Origin: Ziziphus jujuba
Lineage: Eukaryota > Streptophyta > Magnoliopsida > Rosales > Rhamnaceae
DNA: 64,000 bases
Assembly: GCF_031755915.1 (NCBI RefSeq)
Contig: NC_083389.1
Span: 3,348,001-3,412,000 of the forward strand
Direction: 5' to 3'
Numbering within the stretch: the stretch's first letter is position 1; each line of letters starts with the position of its first letter. The position numbers and the translations under genes are program-made. Shown here in pieces: positions 24,144 through 35,476 of the stretch. The notes below the pieces were generated by a model. The model ran no database searches. It was given only the letters and a program-made list of their open reading frames with translations, and had not been told where the DNA came from.

Positions 24144-25498
24144 TATGTGATAAACTTAATCATAGTGACATAGATTGCTAGCATAGGTTTGATAATTCAT
24201 ATATCAAGGATAACATCCCAAAAGCGCTAGCAACACTCAACGTTGCAAACAACTCCAATCCACTTCTATGTAGATTCAGTGCCACTGCACACATGACAAA
24301 TGACAATGGTAAAATAAGTAATTCTTATCCTGATAAAGGTAGTGATAGTATATATTTCGGCAAAGGGAATAGCCTTGCAATATCTCACATTGGTAATGCT
24401 AAACTAAAAACTAAAAATGGATGTTTAGATCTTCAAAATGTTCTTGTAGTTCCATAATTGAAAAAGATCCTCGTATCAATAGTCAACTAATAACAGATAA
24501 TGATTGTATTTTTGAATTCTCATCCAATGGTTTTATGATAAAGGACTGCAATCAAAGAATCATAGCAATAGGGTATAAGAAGGGAAAGCTGTACGTTCTG
24601 AATGAAGGAAAGCATCATGCTTTAAGTGTAACAAAGCCCTCGACAGATCTTTGGCACCAGCGCTTAGGACATCCCAGTTTAAGGGCTTTAAAGAGTTTAC
24701 ATTTCAATAACATTATTGATGTTTTCAGCTGGATAAATAAGCTTAGTGTTATTGCTAGTTGTTAATTAGGGAAAAGCTGCAAACTTCCTTTTTCTTTATC
24801 TAATAAAATTTTATTGTTTCTTTTAGAAAAGATCCATTGTGATATTTCGGAGCCCCAATATTTTCCACATAAAAATACCATTTCTATGTTGCTTTCATTG
24901 ATGATTATTCTAGGTACATTTGGTTATTTCCTTTGCGTAAAGAATTAGAATGTTTTGAATGTTTCCTTAAATTTTAAAGAATAGAAGAGAACCAATTTGA
25001 CAGGTGAATTAAAATTCTTCAAAGTGATGGAGGAGGTAAGTTTATATCTTCAGCTTTCAAGGAACACTTAGGTAAGCATGGAATTGTTCATCAAATGTCA
25101 TGTCCAGGAACCTCAGAACAAAATGGGGTTGCTGAAAGGAAACATAGGCATGTGGTGGAAATGGGTTTAACTATGATGCTCCATGCCAATGTACCCATGA
25201 AATTATGGGTGGAAGCTTTCTTAACTACAAACTTTTCTTATTAACAGATTACACTCATTTGTTTTAAAATTTGAAACCCCATATTTTCTTCTTAAGATAT
25301 CAAAGTTTGGAATTATGCAATAGATAAATTTTCAAAGGAAACTCTTCCTTGCATCTTCATTGGATATAGCTCCTAACATAAAGGATTCTGCAATTTTCGT
25401 CCAACAACCGATCGGGTCTGCATCAACAGGCATGTTGTTTTTGATGAACAACGTTTTCCATATGTATCTACCAACATTAACTCACAAAAACATCTTGA
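24144..25498 (+). pseudogene. Copia C1 zinc-knuckle remainder, protease and integrase remnant
   Basis: Right of CACTA-2 the knuckle resumes (DKLNHSDIDCWHRFD). It is followed by a protease-like stretch (SATAHMTND; the expected catalytic Asp is not seen), a GAG-pre-integrase motif (LWHQRLGHPSLRALKSLH, about 24650-24703) and a broken integrase core (pieces like DDYSRYIWLFPL and SEQNGVAERKH, about 24890-25150, in shifting frames). The zone between integrase and RT (FSKETLPCIFIGY, then HVVFDEQRFPYVSTN) follows up to 25498. There are many stops. CACTA-3 then cuts the element before RT. Confidence 0.8.
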
Positions 25499-26399
25499 CA
25501 CTACTAGAAATGCATTGATAAATGACACAATTAATGTGTTGCACAAAATAAAGACCGATGTATTATGTGGCGTCGCCTAATGTCCTGTTGCTAAATCCAT
25601 AAGACAACATGTGATGCATTAATAGTGCCGCCTTAGCTTAAAAAAAGGCCAACAATGTAAAACAATGTGTTGCTAAATGTTCAAAGAAAATGCAATGCTA
25701 CCAAAATGAGTCACCTATTTGCATTTTTAGCGATGCATTTAAAATAGTGTCAAATTTAGTAGATGACTTTTAATGATACATTTAACAAATGCATTAGATT
25801 TTATATTCGCCTTTTAGCGATGCTTTTAAAAAATGCGTTAGATTTGATGTTCCACTTTTAGCGACGGATTTCTATAAAGTGTCAGCCTTTATCTTGAACA
25901 TGTAGTGACATTGTACGAAAGAGTCGCTAAAAGATGTCGCTAAAAAATCTTTTAGCGACTGTTTTTTAAAGCGTTGCTAAATATTGTTTTTTAAGGTGTC
26001 GCTAAAAAAGCCAATGAAAGGAGACTCTTCGGAAAACGTCGCTAAAGATGGAAAAATAATGCCGCCCAATATGTTAGGCGACATTGTTTTTTTTAATGCA
26101 TGGCCCTTTTTTTTTTTAATTTGCTTATTTTTAATTTTGTGAAAATTGATTAAAATAGTAAAAATATTAAAATAATTAAAGTACAAAAAAACTAAAATTA
26201 GCTTCATCCAAAATAATTAGAATACAAAAATTGAAAATAAATATTTCCATAACAAAATAATTATTTTTTTTTATCTTTAATTAGTTTTTTTGATTACTCA
26301 ACTATAAATTAAAAAAAAGAGCATATTTTCACAATTAAAAAAAAAATACTAAAAACAACTTTCAAATTAAAAAAAAGTTAAAAATTGGTTCGGTGAAAA

Positions 26400-28720
26400 G
26401 GCGCCTTGTTTGTTAAAAAAGGGGTTGCCTATTGCTATATTTGGCGACCATTTTCTAAAAAAGCATCACTCATTTTATATTAAACATCCTCCAAAATTTG
26501 CAAGTCTCTTAAAGTAAATTGTATTTTTGTAGTTTAAAAGAATGCATCGCCTAAAACTATATTTGTTATTTATTGTTGCATTATTACATCCAAGTCATTT
26601 GGTCTGGTGGTGTGGTAATTCCTTAACAGTGTAAGAGGTTTTGGGTTCAATACTTGGCATGGCGCTATCTGATTTTATTTGTTTTATGGGTTTGTACACG
26701 AGTAAATAAAAAAATTAAAAGAAAGAAAAGGGGATGATGCATCGCCTTTTCCACTATTTAGCAACTTTTTATTAAAATAATGCGTCGCCTAAAACTATAT
26801 TAGCTATTTCTTATTGCATTATTACATCAAAGTCATTTGGTCTGGTGGTGTGGTGATTTCTTGAGAGTGTAAGAGGTTCTTGGTTCAACTCCTGCATGGC
26901 CTTATCTGATTCTATTTTTTTTATGGGTTTGTACACATTTAAATAAAAAAATTGAAAAAAAAAAAACGAAAAAGCTATGTATTTGTTCAAAAATGTGTCA
27001 TCTATTTCTTTATTTGGCAACTCTTTTTTAAAAAAATATGTCGCCTAAAACTATATTAGCAATTTCTTATTGTATTTTTGCATCTTTGTCATTTGGTTTG
27101 GTGGTGTGGTGATTCCTTAAGAGTTTAAGAGGTTCTAGGTTCAACTATTGGCATTGCCCTATCTGATTTTTTTTTTTTTATGGGTTTGTAAACATGTAAA
27201 AAAGAAAAGGTTGAAAAAAAAAAAAAGAAAAGGCGATGCATTTATTGAAAAATGCGTCGCGCTTTCCTCTATTTGACGATTCTTTTTTTAAAAAATGCAT
27301 CGCCTAAAACTACATTAGCTATTTCATGTTGCATTATTACATCTAAGTGATTTGGTCTCGTGGTGTGGTGATTCTTTAAGAGTGTAAGAGGTTTTGGGTT
27401 CAATTCTTGGAATGGCCATATTCGATATATATATATATATATATTTTTAATGGGTTTGTACATGTGTCAATCAAAAAAAAAAAAAAAAAAAAAGAAACAA
27501 ATGCGTTGCCTTTTCCTCTATTTGGTGACTCTTTTTCAAAATAGTGAATCAGCTAAAACTATATTAGCTATTTCTTGTTGTATTACTACATCAAAGTCAT
27601 TCGGTATGCATCGCCCTTTCCTCTACTTGGCAACTATTTTTTAAAACAATGCATCGCCTAAGCTATATTAGCTATTTCTTGTCATATTATTACAGTTAAG
27701 CGATTTGGTCTGGTGGTGTGGTGATTCCCTGAGACTGTAAGAGGTTTTGGGTTTAATTCTTGGAATGGCCCTACCTGATTTTACTTTCTTAATGGATTTG
27801 TACATGCATAAATAAAAAAAATTGAAAAAAAGAAGAAAAGGCGATGCATTTGTGCAATAAATGCATCGCCTAAAACAATATTACCTATTTCCTATTGCAT
27901 TATTACATCCAAGTCATTTGATCTGGTGGTGTGGTGATTCCTTGAGAGTGTAAGAGGTTCCTAGCTCAATTCTTTGATGGCCTTATCTGATTTTATTTTT
28001 TTTATGGGTTTGTACACGTGTAAATAAAAAAATTGAAAAAAAAAAGAAAAGGCGAGGCATTTCATAAAAAATGTGTCATCTATTTCTTTATTTGGCAACT
28101 CTTTTTTCAAAAAAATGCATTGCCTAAAACTATATTAGCTATTTCTTATTGTATTTTAACATCCTAGTGATTTGGCCTCATGGTGTGGTGATTCTTTGAG
28201 AGTGTAAGAGGTTATAGGTTCAATTCTTGGCATGGCCATATCTGATATATATATATATATTTAATGTGTTTGTACACGTGTTAATAAAAAAAAATTTTAA
28301 AAAAAGAAACAGATGTGTTGCCTTTTCCTTTATTTGGTAACTCTTTTTTAAAACAATGCATTGCCTAAAACTATATTAGCTATTTATTGTTGTATTATTA
28401 CATCTAAGTCATTTGGTATGCGTCGCCTTTTCCTCTACTTGTCGACTCTTTTTTAAAAGAATGCATTGCCTTATACTATATTAGCTATTTCTTGTTATAT
28501 TATTATATCTAAGTCATTTGGTTTGGTGGTGCGGTGATTCCTTGAGAGTGTGAGGTTTTGGGTTTCATTCTTGGCATGTACCTATCTGATTTTATTTTTT
28601 TAATGGATTTGTACATGTGTAAATAAAAAAAAAAAGAAAAAAAAAAGAAACGGCGATGCATTTGTTGAAAAATGCGTCGCCCTTTCCTCTAAATAGTATT
28701 TCTTTTCAACTTCAAATAAT
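26400..28720 (+). repeat. CACTA-3 tandem array; units carry a tRNA/SINE-like module
   Basis: Full units are about 210-260 bp. Each has a hairpin core (GCGATGCATTTGTTG with AAAATGCGTCGCC), a segment AAAACTATATTAGCTATTTC, and then a module GGTCTGGTGGTGTGGTGATT...GGGTTCAATTCTTGGCATGG ending in T-rich and A-rich runs. The module occurs eight times (near 26600, 26836, 27091, 27350, 27704, 27917, 28166 and 28515). Two shortened units near 27597 and 28413 lack it and share the same junction (CATTTGGTATGCGTCGCC-like). The GGTCTGGTGGTGTGG and GGTTCAATTC pieces resemble RNA polymerase III A and B boxes at tRNA-like spacing. I infer a SINE head that was amplified as part of the array. Confidence 0.65.
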
Positions 28721-29776
28721 CTGTGAAAACATTTAAGCAATATAACTAGGGTGGTTGTTCAATTATTTTGTTTTTCATGTACAGCTTATTTCTATTTAAA
28801 CTTGCAAATCTCTTAAATTGTATTTTTATTTTTTATTTTTAAAAGGGAATAGACGGCGCAATTACTTTGTTTAGCATCACCTATTCTTTGTTTTTTAAAG
28901 GAACAGGTGATGCAACAACTTCTTTTCGTGTCGCCTGTTCGTTTTTCTTATTTCATTAAATAATTTTTTTTTCCAAGTACATATTATTTTTTGTTTAAAC
29001 TTGCAAATCTCTTAAATAGTATTTTCATTTTTTTTTTCTTTAAAAAGGATATTTTTTCAACTTCAAATGAGCAATAAAAATATTTAAGCAATATAACCAG
29101 CTTATTAATTTTCTTAACATTTTAAGTAATATTTTAAATGTTTATTTGAAGATGAACAATCACAAAAAAAAAAAAAGAAAAAGACACATAAAACAGGCGA
29201 TGCATTTTTAAGGTAATGCGTCGTTTGTTTTCTTTTGTAAAAAGAAAATGAAAAAAGAAAGAGACTTGCAAATGTATAAGCAAATAAACTTGACTTGAAA
29301 AACAAAGATATTAAACAACCACCTTAGTATTTTTCCTTCACATTTTTAAGAAATATCTTTAGTGTTTATTTGTTGATGAACAATAAAGAACTAATTAAAA
29401 AGCCAAAAAAAAATTATGATTGGAGGTACAGGCGACGCGGTTATATGTGAATGTGTTGCCTATTACCTTAATTTTAAAAAATTATTTTTAATAGACATGC
29501 AAATTTTAATAGCGAATATGCTGTACTTGAAACAAAAAAAATAATTTTGAGGCAATGTTTACCATTTTTTGATTTGCAATTTCCACTTAACTTATTTTTG
29601 CAATAATAACTAATTTGTTTGTTAAATTAAGGAGTTTCAAATTTTTTTTTTCATATAAAATATTAAGTGACGCATTTTCTATTATAAACGTCACCTATTT
29701 TCGTCTGTTTTTTTAGTATTCATATAATTAAAGTTTGTGATTATGTAAACGTAGATAAGTGGTTGGTTAATTATTT
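28721..29776. other. CACTA-3 outer region without genes
   Basis: AT-rich DNA with isolated hairpin motifs (GGCGATGCATTTTTAAGG near 29196; GGCGACGCGG near 29430) and A/T homopolymers. No coding region or terminus recognised. Confidence 0.5.
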
Positions 29777-32041
29777 TGCATAAGTTGTGATCTAATTACT
29801 ATTTTGTGGGTGATTTAATTAGAACTTTGAGATAATTCTTTGAGTGAAAAAAGTAAAGAGTGTGTGAGTGTAAAAAAGGGTAAAAGCCAAAACTAGTGTG
29901 AACACACGGTGTCAAGACCTTGATTGAGTGAAACACATGAGGGAGTGATTTTTGGTGAGAATTTATTTTATTTTGCATTGTTTATACTAACATGGCATTC
30001 AATTTTAAGAAGAGGAGATCCACCACTAAGAATTAATGAAGAAGAATCCATCGGATTCCATGGTAATTCCCAAGCTACAGGGAGTGGTGGCCAAACGGAC
30101 ATGAGAGCTGTTTTGTAGCAACTACAACAGATGAATGCTCAATTTGACCACATAAATCAAAGGATTGATAGAATAGAAATCTTTCATGGTGGACCAAATT
30201 TGAGGCAAGAGTTCCATGGGGGTCGAGGTCGAGGTTGAGGAGGCCGTGGACGACCTAGAGAGCAGTTTGAAGAGGAAAATTTTGGAGATGATTTCAAAGA
30301 AGGAATGGATGCAGCGCTTGCTGTCCAAAAGTGGCTAGGCCATGGTAGGCATAGGAGAGAGGAGGTAGATGATGATCTTGGCAACATCAAGTTAAACATA
30401 CCACTTTTCAAGGGAAAAAGTGACCCGGAGGCATACCTGGAATGGGAGGAGCGAATGGAGATGATATTTTATTGTCCCAACTATTCGAAGGCCAAGAAAG
30501 TTAAATTGGCAGCAATGGAGCTTGGACATTATGCACTCCAATGGTGGACTAATGAGCAAAACACCCGAAGGAAAGTAGGTGACGAATTGATTACTACATG
30601 GCGACAAATGAAAGGTGCCATGAGGAAGCAATTTGTTCCATCACACTATCATAGGCTACTGCATCAAAATCTTCAATATTTATCTCAAGGAAGTATGTCC
30701 GTGGAGGATTATTACAAGGAGATGGAGATGCTTATGATGAGGTTAAGCATGAATGAAGATAGAGAAGCAAGCATGGCAAGGTTTCTTGGTGGATTGAATC
30801 GTGAGATAGCCAATCAACTAGAATTGCAACAATATGTTGAATTAGAGGAGATATTGCATTTGTTTATTAAATTAGAGCATCAATTCAAGAGGAGTGGTGT
30901 AGGCTCATGGTTTGGAGGAGTTTCTAACAGCGGAAGATCAAATCCAAGTGCTTGGAGAAGTAATCACATCTTTGAAGCAAGACAAAAACCAAAACTAGGT
31001 GAAGAAAGCTCCATTCGACCAAAAAGGGAGTCCAAAGCCGAATCTGTCCATGCACGTAAACATAAGGTAAAATCTATTCCTAAACCTTCAAGATCTAGAG
31101 AAATTATTTATTTTAAGTGCCAGGGACAAGGACACATCGCTAGCTAATGCCCAAATAGAAGGATCATGGTGTTGAAAGGCAATGGTAAGCTAGAATCAGA
31201 AAGTGAGGAAAGTGAAGATGAAGCCGAGCAAGAGGAGGAGAACTCAGAGGATGAGGCCGAAACTTTGAATGCATCCAATGCTGAATTAAACTTGGTTTCT
31301 AGAAGAGTACTTGCTGTATACAAGGATGAGGACAATGTTCAAAGGGAAAACATCTTCCACACCCGATGTGAAATCTAAGGTAAAATTTGTAGTATGATTA
31401 TTGATAGTGGAAGTTATCCAAATGTAATTAGTAATCTTGTAGTTGAGAAATTAGGCTTAACCACTATTAAACATCCATAACCTTAAAGATTACAATGGCG
31501 TAATGATAGTGGTGAAATAAAAGTGCATAAACAAGCCAAGGTAGAATTTAACATAAATAAATATGTGGATGTTGTTTTGTGTGATGTTGTGCCTATGCAT
31601 GCCGAACATATTCTATTAGGCAGACCATGGCAATTTGATCAAGATGCTACTCTTTTTGGTCGAGAGAATTGTATTGTTTTTAGATTCAAAGGCAAAAAGG
31701 TCAAGCTGGAGCCATTAACTCCAAAGGAATTATATAGAGACCAATTACAAATCCAACAAAGGAGGGAGGCCAAAACACTCAAGAAGAAGGTTAGTATGGC
31801 ACTAACAGCTTCACCATCCATCCAAGAAGGTAAGTCCGAGCTTGCTGTCCAAGGTAAGTATTTTAAAACAAAAATTGAGTGGAGAAACCATGAGAAGGCC
31901 AAAAGTATGGAGAGAATAATGGAGAAAACTGAGAGAAATAGTGAGAAAACCGAGAGGGAGGAAAAATATGTGGTGGCCGAGAGAGAGAAAGGAAAAGAAA
32001 GAAAAGAGAGAAAGAATAAAAAAATTTATTTGAGTTTTGGG
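29777..32041 (+). mobile_element. Gypsy A, 5'- and 3'-truncated
   Basis: It begins inside the 5' leader (the text TGTGATCTAATTA...TTAGAACTTTGAGATAATTC is shared with C, D and E) with no LTR. It runs through gag and protease and stops in the PR-RT linker (IYLSFGDV) where it meets gypsy B in opposite orientation. Confidence 0.75.
29992..32041 (+). pseudogene. Gypsy A gag-protease
   Basis: Gag starts at 29992. The longest open part (30305-31147) has the retrotransposon gag domain: IPLFKGKSDPEAYLEWEERM, HYALQWWTNEQNT, FVPSHYHRLLHQ, EMEMLMMRLSMNEDREA and RFLGGLNREIANQLELQQYV. The zinc knuckle (about 31110-31150) has its first Cys changed to Tyr and a stop before the last Cys. After an acidic linker, protease follows in a shifted frame with an Asp-Ser-Gly triad at about 31399, then VVLCDVVPMHAEHILLGRPW (31571 on). 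The tail is a Glu/Lys-rich linker (31850-32010). Several stops interrupt it. Confidence 0.8.
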
Positions 32042-32155
32042 GATGTCCGTTTGCTCACCACTCCCCGTAGCTCGGAAATCACCTTTAAATCCTACGGACT
32101 CCTCTTCATTAATTCTCAAACATGGATCTCCTCTTCTCACCCTTGAATCTGCCAT
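32042..32155 (-). pseudogene. Gypsy B gag N-terminus
   Basis: Starts at 32155 with MADSRVRRGDPCLRINEEES, continues GFKGDFRATGSGEQTD and ends at the junction with gypsy A. The same N-terminus appears in E and G. Confidence 0.75.
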
Positions 32156-33257
32156 GCTAGTATGAATAATACAAAAATAAAATAAATTCTCACCAGATTC
32201 ACTCCCTCACGTGTTTCACTCAATATAAGAACTTGACACTCGTGTTTGCACACTGATTTTGGCTTTTAACCCTCTTTTATGCTCACACTCTCTTGCCTTT
32301 TTCCTCTCAATGAATTATCTAGAAGTTCTAATTAAAACACCCAAAAAATAGCAATTAGATCGCAAGTATGTTTGAATTAAACGTATCAACAAAACAGTAG
32401 CCAAAAAAAAAAAATGCAATACCGAAGGAATTTAACAAAACCTAATTTTCGGCTTTTCTAGGTAAAATAAAGCAAATTAATGTGAAAACTTTGGAATTTT
32501 GAAGAACTGGACCAGATGGTAATAGATTATGAGTTCAAGAATAAAATTCTAGAAAAAGAAATTCTAATACGAACAAGAATCAATGAGAACAATAATATAG
32601 AAAAGTGTTGGTTGTTGTTCTTGTAATTCAAGTTTTGTATCGAATCCTTTAACTAATTTTAATTCAAATAATTTAGCACGTAAACTCAAATATCTATTAG
32701 AAAAAATAACTCTCCAGAAACTCCAAATATGGAATAAATAATAAGCAAAGCAGCAATTACAAGAAATTTCCAGCAACAAACTTCAACACCAATTTTCAAT
32801 AAACCGATATATATATATTTTATATTCGGCTTTCTTCTTCTTTTTTTTTTCACTCAATGAATATCAAACACTACTGCAGTAGCAAGAATAAACAACAACT
32901 TTGCAATTCCAACTCCAAAAATTCACCAAACCTGTGACCTCCAAATAAACACAAATGTGCAGTTTTTTTTTTTTTTTTTTTTTTTGAATCGATGAATGCA
33001 AATATTTGAGACTAAAAAAGCAAAGAAAAATAAAAAATAACCAAACTAAAAGAACAATGATGAAAGACAACCAACAAACTAGGAAACAAAAAATACTGTA
33101 AAACTAGGGAATCCTAATTCAACTAGAAATGAAATTTTTTTTTTTTTAAATGCAGAACGTGTATGGGATGGATACAACCTTAACCTAATGCTAAAATTGC
33201 AGAAAACACAAAAACAAACAAAGAAAATAAAGATAGATCAAACATGAACAAAATTTG
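32156..33257 (-). other. Gypsy B 5' leader
   Basis: Noncoding leader with long homopolymers (T runs near 32843 and 32961-32985 on the plus strand). It is homologous to the leaders of C, D, E, G and H. No gene seen. Confidence 0.65.
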
Positions 33258-33269
33258 GCTCTGATACAA
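33258..33269 (-). promoter_or_regulatory. Gypsy B primer-binding site
   Basis: The minus strand reads TTGTATCAGAGC, one change from TGGTATCAGAGC, two bases after the LTR end. Confidence 0.7.
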
Positions 33270-33271
33270 AA

Positions 33272-34392
33272 TGATACGAACCTAGGACGACCTACTCCTA
33301 AACCCGTATTATATTAGCCCGGATCTAATTATGTTCAAGTTCTAATGGTCACTGTAACCCCTAACCAACCTGTTATTAGAAACCTTGGTATATAATGAAG
33401 ACACTACAATAGGTGATGGATGTCCTATTGATAAGTCAAACTAACACACTCATTCACTAATGGTGTTTTAGCTGTTCAAAGAGAACAAAGAGAATTCACT
33501 CTCACAATTAAGTTTTTGTATGAATAATGTACTGATTATTTTGAATAAAATAAGCCTTTAAATAAGCTGCAAAAGTCACACAATAAACCCTAGAAGACAT
33601 AAGGAAAACCGGCCATACAGTAACCTTTCCTAAAGTGGCCGAATTTCCTACTTTCCTAAATCTAAATTTTACTTAATTAATTGCTTTATTTTGGATTACG
33701 AAATAATTAATTTACAATGAAAATAATAAAATAAAAACTTTCCTAAACTTATTTTTCCAGAAAATAAATGAATAAAAACTAAAAATTAATGGAAGTTTCC
33801 TAAAACAAAAAGTAAAAACAAATTAGGAAACTAAAATACTAGCCTTTTGACTAAGTTGACTTTGACCCATTTGAACTTCGAATCAGCTTCAACATGCTTT
33901 GTAGGATGCCAACTGAGCTGAATATGAAGTCCCACACGTTGCCCTTGCTTGTAAGAAAGAGAAAAAGCCAACTCAGCACAATACAGTAAAGCAAGTACAA
34001 AATACAGCAAAACCCGGCAAATCTTGGACCCCATGCCCACACCACCTGTTTGTTTGCCTTTGAAGCTGCCTTGACATGATTGCATGACTTAGAAGACTTA
34101 TAAATTGAATCCATAAATTTTTGGAACCATTTCATGCTGTCCGGTCTCCATTTGTACACCAAAATCGCTACCCGGGTCCATACCGGCTTTCACCACTTAG
34201 ATGCTTAGAATAGGCTTTGTATCTTCAAGTATGGACAAACTCTATTGAGAATTAATTACCTTCTATATGAATTCTCCTAGGTTGTCCTTAAATCTCTTAA
34301 TTTGAGCTCTTGTGATTGGCATGGTCTTCATCTGTGTTGGGTCAGCACCCCAGCGGGTTATCGGTTGAGCGGGCTTGGACGGAATCACATCA
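33272..34392 (-). repeat. Gypsy B 5' LTR
   Basis: About 1121 bp, TGATGTGATTCCG... to ...TCCTAGGTTCGTATCA on the minus strand. It is complete and similar to the solo LTRs at 37979 and 62449. Confidence 0.85.
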
Positions 34393-35093
34393 AATTCATT
34401 CTCAAGAGGGCTTGTCCATACCCAAAGATCCGAGACCTATTTTGAACATACAAGTGGTGGAAGCCGATACAGGCCCAGGTAGCAATTTTGGTGCATTTAT
34501 GGAGTCCGACAGCATGAAATGGTTCCAATGCTTCATGGATTCAATACATATGTCTAAGCTATCATGGAATCAAGTCATATGGAAGTTGATTTAGAGCTTA
34601 AATTCGTCAAAAATTGGTGAAAGTCAACTTAGTCAAAAAGATAGTAATTTAGTTTCGTAATTTGATTTATACTTTTTGTTTTAGGAAATTACCTTTACTT
34701 TTGGTTTTTATTTATTTATTTGCTTGACAAATAAGTTTAGGAAAGTTATTATTTTATTATTTTCATTGTAAATTAATTAATTCCTAATTCAAAATAAAGG
34801 AATTAATTAATCAAAATTAGATTAGGAAATGAGACAAAATTCTGTCACATTAGGAAACAACAAGCATAATTGATTTCCCCTTTAGTTTTAGGGTTTTATT
34901 TTGTTTAGTGAGTGAGTGTTTTAATTTGACTTGTTAATAGGAAATCCATCACGTATTATGGCATCTTCATTGTATACCAAGATTTTTAATCATAGGTTAG
35001 TTAGGGGTCAAGGTGACCATTAGAACTTCAACATATTTAGATCTGGGCTAATATAATACGGGATTAGGTGCAGGTCGTCCTAGGTTTGTATCA
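34393..35093 (+). repeat. Gypsy C 5' LTR, start truncated by B
   Basis: Begins inside the LTR (AATTCATTCTCAAGAGGGC) and ends TCCTAGGTTTGTATCA. Confidence 0.8.
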
Positions 35094-35095
35094 TT

Positions 35096-35107
35096 TGGTA
35101 TTCGAGC
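35096..35107 (+). promoter_or_regulatory. Gypsy C primer-binding site
   Basis: TGGTATTCGAGC, two bases after the LTR. It is a diverged form of the tRNA-Met site. Confidence 0.7.
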
Positions 35108-35476
35108 TGAATTTTGTTCAGGTTTGACCTATCTTTATTTGCTTTATTTGTTTTTGTGTTAAGATGAAATTTTAGCATTAGGTTAAGGTAGTCTCTATCA
35201 TCATACATGTTCTGCATCTTTAAAAAAAAAAAAAAACATATTTGTTGATAAGTTTAATTAAAACATATTTGTGATCTAATTGTTGTTTCGTAGGTGTTTT
35301 GATTAGAACTTCGAGATAATTCTTTGAGTAGAAAAAAGCAAGAGTGTGTTAGCTTAAAAGAGGGTAAAAGCCGAAACTAGTATAATAATACGAGTGTCGA
35401 GACCTTGATCGAGTGAAACATGTGAGGGAGTGATTTTTGGTAAGAATTTATTTTATTTTACATTATTTATACTAAC
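35108..35476 (+). other. Gypsy C shortened leader
   Basis: Only about 370 bp, against about 1 kb in D and E. The middle part, after the A-run near 35221, is deleted. No gene seen. Confidence 0.6.

Larger units (their letters stand above)
20196..25498 (+). mobile_element. Ty1/copia element C1, split by CACTA-2 and truncated by CACTA-3
   Basis: It consists of a short putative 5' LTR, a tRNA-Met primer site, gag, and then protease, GAG-pre-integrase and integrase remnants, in Ty1/copia order (PR-IN-RT). CACTA-2 (21246-24143) lies within the gag zinc knuckle, and CACTA-3 begins at 25499 between integrase and RT. The RT/RNase H part and 3' LTR are not found to the right of CACTA-3 and appear to be deleted. 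Confidence 0.8.
25499..29776. mobile_element. CACTA-3, left end and repeat body; right end lost
   Basis: The left terminus is CACTACTAGAAATGCATTG, standard for plant CACTA elements. It is followed by subterminal hairpin motifs (GGCGTCGCC, GCGATGC, AAGTGTCGC) to about 26130, an AT-rich stretch, a tandem array with SINE-like modules (26400-28720), and further single hairpin motifs to about 29700. No transposase is recognised. No inverted terminus (CTAGTAGTG) is found before gypsy A starts near 29777, so the right end was probably deleted together with A's 5' LTR. Confidence 0.7.
32042..34392 (-). mobile_element. Gypsy B, 5' part only, inserted into the 5' LTR of gypsy C
   Basis: From right to left it has a complete 5' LTR (34392-33272), a primer site, a leader of about 1.1 kb and the first 38 or so codons of gag, and then breaks against gypsy A. 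Its LTR start (TGATGTGATTCCG on the minus strand) directly abuts the interior of a plus-strand LTR, showing that it inserted into C. Confidence 0.75.

Noticed and set aside
26595..26660. Real tRNA genes in the CACTA-3 array
   Set aside because: A- and B-box-like pieces are present, but I could not fold a full cloverleaf with acceptor stem and anticodon. SINE-like remnants fit better.
34316..34594. Host gene encoding an ITRAQAK-like protein
   Set aside because: The same text lies at the start of nearly every LTR here; it is the tail of gypsy pol.
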